Source: an uncultured Ruminococcus sp.
Lineage (GTDB): Bacteria; Bacillota; Clostridia; Oscillospirales; Ruminococcaceae
Reading direction: 5' to 3'
NCBI GenBank assembly: GCA_900543105.1
Contig: UQQA01000108.1
Location: 1-8,653 of the forward strand
DNA length: 8,653 bases
The notes under the pieces are model-generated. The model was not told where the DNA came from and ran no database searches. It saw only the letters and a list, made by a program, of their open reading frames with translations. Positions 7,116 through 8,653 of this stretch are shown one piece after another. The position numbers and the translations under genes were made by a program. Within the stretch, counting starts at the first letter, position 1; each line of letters begins with the position of its first letter.

Positions 7116-7144
7116 TTGAAAAGCAAATTTTAATATGCTATAAT
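7116..7144 (+). promoter_or_regulatory. Promoter of the GH5 gene
   Basis: TTGAAA at 7116-7121 and perfect TATAAT at 7139-7144 are 17 bases apart, with a TG extension (TGC) directly before the -10. Transcription should begin near 7150-7152. The gene is therefore probably transcribed independently of the trp operon, although some readthrough from trpA is possible because no strong trp terminator is evident upstream. Confidence 0.82.
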
Positions 7145-7147
7145 TAT

Positions 7148-7180
7148 GGGGATTTCCGAAGCGGTTTTCGGAAATCCCCC
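7148..7180 (+). other. Perfect 13-bp hairpin at the start of the GH5 transcript
   Basis: GGGGATTTCCGAA 7148-7160 pairs perfectly with TTCGGAAATCCCC 7167-7179 around a six-base loop. It begins 4 bases after the -10 box, so it would form the very 5' end of the promoter-driven mRNA. It ends 10 bases before the AGGAG ribosome binding site. It is followed by ATTATTTT, so it might terminate readthrough from trpA; other options are a 5' stabilising stem-loop or, as DNA, an operator over the start site. Confidence 0.6.
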
Positions 7181-7204
7181 ATTATTTTCAAGGAGAAATT
7201 TTTT

Positions 7205-8185
7205 ATGAGAAATATATCTTCGGCAGAGCTTTTAAAAGAATGGACGGCAGGCTGGAACGTTGGCAACTCACTTGATGCCTGCAAATGCGGCGGACTTGAA
7301 TCGGAAGAATCATGGCACAACCCAAAGGTAACGCAGAAACTTATCGACGGCGTTATTTCGACCGGAATAAACGTTATCCGTGTTCCTGCGACCTGGTCAA
7401 ATCATCTTGATGAGAACTATAATGTTGATGCGGCTTGGCTTGACCGTGTTCAGGAAGTTGTTGACTATGCTTATAAGCGAGGAGTTTTTGTAATTCTCAA
7501 CACTCATCACGAAAACTTCCTTTACACTTCGCAGGAGAATTATTCCAAGGCATCGGAGATACTTATTCGCATCTGGGAGCAGATATGCGTGCGTTTCGGC
7601 AATTACGGCGAGCGTTTGCTTTTTGAGGGGCTTAACGAACCCCGAAAGAACGGTGCGCCCGATGAATGGCACTGCACGGATGAAGAAGCTTTTGACGTTG
7701 TGAACAAGCTTAATACAGACTTTGTAAAGACGGTTCGTTCGGGCGGCGAAAAAAATGCTATCCGTCATCTTGTGCTTGCGACCTACTGCGGAGCTTGCAC
7801 AGACGAGATAATGCGCTCGCTTGAAATTCCCGATGATGACAAGGTGATCGTAAATGTTCACTCGTATATTCCGTGGAATTTTGCGGCGGAAGAAAACGGT
7901 TTGGAGGTTTTCAACGAAACTTCGGAGCTTGATGCGACATTCGGGTATATGAAAAAATATGTTATTGACAAGAATGTTCCGCTCATTATAGATGAGTTCG
8001 GTGCTGTTGACCGCGGAAACACGGCAGAGCGAATCAAGTATCTTGAATACTTCAAGTCAAAGGCAGATGCGCTCGGCATAAAGTATCTTTGGTGGGACAA
8101 CGGTTACAGACGCAGCTTTGCGCTCTTTGACCGCAAGAACGGAAAGCCTTATTTCAAGGATATTGTTGAAACTCTTGTCAAGTAA
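7205..8185 (+). CDS. Glycoside hydrolase family 5 enzyme (cellulase/endoglucanase type), no signal peptide
   Basis: A 326-residue single-domain (beta/alpha)8 retaining glycosidase, resembling subfamily 4 (endoglucanase, xyloglucanase, lichenase). Visible landmarks: GWNVGNSLDA 16-25, NPKVTQKLIDGV 39-50, IRVPATW 58-64, His101-His102 in NTHHENF, acid/base Glu145 in EGLNEPR 141-147, His219/Tyr221 in NVHSYIPW, nucleophile Glu264 in IIDEFG 261-266, and Trp297-Trp298 in YLWWDNG. The two catalytic glutamates and the substrate-site aromatics are present. The N-terminus MRNISSAELLKEW has no hydrophobic segment, and there is no carbohydrate-binding module or dockerin, so the enzyme is probably cytoplasmic and may act on imported beta-glucan oligosaccharides; substrate is inference. 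AGGAG at 7191-7195 is 9 bases before the ATG. It contains ten Trp, in contrast to the trp operon. Confidence 0.9.
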   Translation: MRNISSAELLKEWTAGWNVGNSLDACKCGGLESEESWHNPKVTQKLIDGVISTGINVIRVPATWSNHLDENYNVDAAWLDRVQEVVDYAYKRGVFVILNTHHENFLYTSQENYSKASEILIRIWEQICVRFGNYGERLLFEGLNEPRKNGAPDEWHCTDEEAFDVVNKLNTDFVKTVRSGGEKNAIRHLVLATYCGACTDEIMRSLEIPDDDKVIVNVHSYIPWNFAAEENGLEVFNETSELDATFGYMKKYVIDKNVPLIIDEFGAVDRGNTAERIKYLEYFKSKADALGIKYLWWDNGYRRSFALFDRKNGKPYFKDIVETLVK

Positions 8186-8200
8186 TTGTGAGAAGTGTGC

Positions 8201-8226
8201 ATTATTTCAGATTTTCGCGAAATAAT
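8201..8226 (+). terminator. Weak hairpin downstream of the GH5 gene
   Basis: ATTATTTC 8201-8208 pairs with GAAATAAT 8219-8226, 8 bp with a ten-base loop. It is AT-rich and not followed by a T run, so it is only a possible 3' end or processing structure for the GH5 mRNA. No better terminator is visible before the next promoter. Confidence 0.25.
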
Positions 8227-8257
8227 ATATGCATAATGACAAAAGTAAAAAAAGCTA

Positions 8258-8286
8258 TTGACAAATTATATCAAATTTGATATAAT
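8258..8286 (+). promoter_or_regulatory. Promoter of the tRNA-Lys gene
   Basis: TTGACA 8258-8263 and TATAAT 8281-8286, both perfect, with a 17-base spacer. Start expected near 8293, about 38 bases before the mature tRNA. The entire spacer and -10 are covered by a long palindrome (next entry), which suggests control by a DNA-binding protein. Confidence 0.9.
8265..8286. promoter_or_regulatory. Perfect 22-bp palindrome overlapping the tRNA promoter
   Basis: The half site ATTATATCAAA (8265-8275) is followed directly by its exact reverse complement (8276-8286). It runs from just after the -35 box to the end of the -10 box, a typical place for a repressor operator. I do not recognise the motif. Its AT richness raises the chance expectation somewhat, but 11 of 11 matched positions is hard to dismiss. 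Confidence 0.6.
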
Positions 8287-8294
8287 AAATAAGC

Positions 8295-8325
8295 GTTGTG
8301 AGAAAGCATTAAATATTTTCACAAC
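8295..8325 (+). other. 5' leader hairpin of the tRNA-Lys precursor
   Basis: GTTGTGAGAAA 8295-8305 pairs with TTTTCACAAC 8316-8325 (one bulged G), between the predicted start site and the tRNA. It is not followed by a T run, so it is unlikely to terminate. It probably marks the 5' leader removed by RNase P. Confidence 0.4.
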
Positions 8326-8330
8326 ACTTT

Positions 8331-8406
8331 GAGTTATTAGCTCAGTCGGCAGAGCATCTGACTTTTAATCAGAGGGTCTGGGGTTCAAATCCCCAATAGC
8401 TCACCA
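8331..8406 (+). tRNA. tRNA-Lys (anticodon UUU), CCA encoded
   Basis: Complete cloverleaf: acceptor GAGTTAT 8331-8337 with ATAGCTC 8396-8402 (one G-U); D stem GCTC/GAGC with GG in the loop; anticodon arm TCTGA-CTTTTAA-TCAGA with anticodon TTT at 8364-8366; five-base variable loop; T arm TGGGG-TTCAAAT-CCCCA; discriminator A at 8403; CCA at 8404-8406. It stands alone with its own promoter and terminator rather than in a tRNA cluster. Confidence 0.98.
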
Positions 8407-8411
8407 GTTTA

Positions 8412-8462
8412 AAACCCCGTCAAATCGCGTAGGCACGTTGTTTGACGGGGTTTGCTGTTTTT
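8412..8462 (+). terminator. Intrinsic terminator of tRNA-Lys
   Basis: AAACCCCGTCAAA 8412-8424 pairs perfectly with TTTGACGGGGTTT 8441-8453 (13 bp); CGT/ACG can pair within the loop. It is followed by a T-rich tail (TTTTT at 8458-8462). It begins five bases after the encoded CCA. Confidence 0.9.
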
Positions 8463-8522
8463 GTAAACCACCTGCACAAATGCACATAAAGTCAGTAGTA
8501 CGACAATTTTTTATCAAAACAG

Positions 8523-8559
8523 AAAATCCCACTTGTTCCGAAAAACAAGTGGGATTTTT
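8523..8559. terminator. Bidirectional intrinsic terminator
   Basis: Bases 8523-8537 pair perfectly with 8544-8558 (15 bp, loop CCGAAA). A T run follows on the + strand, and TTTTCTGTTTTG follows on the - strand. On the minus strand it lies directly after the CCA end of the tRNA-Arg fragment, so it is most likely the original terminator of that tRNA gene. It also isolates tRNA-Lys from the region to the right. Confidence 0.85.
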
Positions 8560-8562
8560 CAT

Positions 8563-8606
8563 TGGCACCCCCTGCGAGAATCGAACTCACAACTAACCCT
8601 TAGGAG
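8563..8606 (-). pseudogene. 3' half of a tRNA-Arg (CCU) gene; probable attachment-site remnant of an integrated element
   Basis: Read on the minus strand: anticodon loop CTCCTAA (8606-8600) with anticodon CCT, 3' anticodon stem GGGTT, variable AGTT, T arm GTGAG-TTCGATT-CTCGC (perfect 5-bp stem), acceptor 3' strand AGGGGGT, discriminator G and CCA at 8565-8563. From memory this closely resembles the 3' half of E. coli tRNA-Arg(CCU) (argW). The sequence beyond the anticodon loop (8607 onward) does not fit: the 5' anticodon stem would be CCATA, which cannot pair with GGGTT, and no D arm or ACCCCCT-like 5' acceptor strand is seen up to 8653. An exact break at the anticodon loop is typical of integrase attachment sites in tRNA genes. 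The element would then lie to the right of about 8606, outside this window. Confidence 0.65.
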
Positions 8607-8653
8607 TATGGCTTACCATGTGATACACGGTTCGGATGTAACTTCCAATATCA

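Noticed and set aside
8563..8653. Intact tRNA (including class II, Asp, or selenocysteine tRNA) or tmRNA on the minus strand
   Set aside because: No 5' acceptor strand matching AGGGGGT and no D arm is present within the window; alternative anticodon arms such as ACCGT-GTATCAC-ATGGT leave the rest unpaired. The tRNA-Arg(CCU) 3' half explains the sequence best.
1..8653. CRISPR array, insertion sequence or toxin-antitoxin genes
   Set aside because: No regularly spaced repeats, transposase motifs or small paired ORFs with supporting ribosome binding sites were seen on either strand.

Overview
The window is a complete, non-enteric tryptophan biosynthesis operon on the + strand, followed by a separately promoted glycoside hydrolase gene, a tRNA-Lys gene and, at the right edge, what looks like the scar of a mobile-element insertion in a tRNA-Arg gene. 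The T-box leader, the strong AGGAGG-type ribosome binding sites, the AT-rich intergenic DNA with consensus TTGACA/TATAAT promoters, and the GH5 cellulase-type enzyme point to a Gram-positive anaerobe of the Clostridia, most likely a Ruminococcus-like Oscillospiraceae. This assignment is inference; there is no marker gene in the window.

Layout. 1-131: AT-rich DNA without a gene. 132-160: perfect consensus promoter. About 167-516: T-box riboswitch with a UGG (Trp) specifier, a canonical antiterminator with UGGC bulge, and a terminator; an additional terminator-like hairpin with seven T lies just upstream of the T-box. 544-7073: trpE, trpGD (fused), trpC, trpF, trpB and trpA, tightly packed (gaps of 13, 3, -4, 1 and 13 nt). 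7074-7204: a short intergenic region with an extended -10 promoter, a LacI-like palindrome and a perfect 13-bp hairpin at the predicted transcript start. 7205-8185: a GH5 (subfamily 4-like) enzyme without a signal peptide. 8186-8330: a perfect promoter overlapped by a perfect 22-bp palindrome. 8331-8406: tRNA-Lys(UUU) with encoded CCA, then its terminator. 8523-8559: a second, probably bidirectional terminator. 8563-8606, minus strand: the 3' half of a tRNA-Arg(CCU) gene starting exactly at the anticodon loop.

How the genes work together. TrpE plus the TrpG domain make anthranilate from chorismate and glutamine. The TrpD domain adds phosphoribose, TrpF isomerises, TrpC closes the indole ring, and TrpA/TrpB form tryptophan synthase. 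All seven activities are present in six ORFs with recognisable catalytic residues; the one notable exception is Glu in place of the usual catalytic Asp60 of TrpA. The operon should be switched on when uncharged tRNA-Trp accumulates (T-box), and the TrpE feedback motif (LES) is retained for enzyme-level control by Trp. The six proteins contain only 4 Trp in about 2160 residues, as expected for enzymes that must be made under Trp starvation. The GH5 gene has its own promoter and no obvious link to Trp.

The most unusual points are the tRNA-Arg 3'-half scar, the extra terminator and duplicated specifier motif in the T-box leader, the palindrome over the tRNA-Lys promoter, and the TrpA active-site substitution. 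I found no clear sign of an entirely new multi-gene system; the window is mainly well-known metabolism with interesting regulatory DNA.
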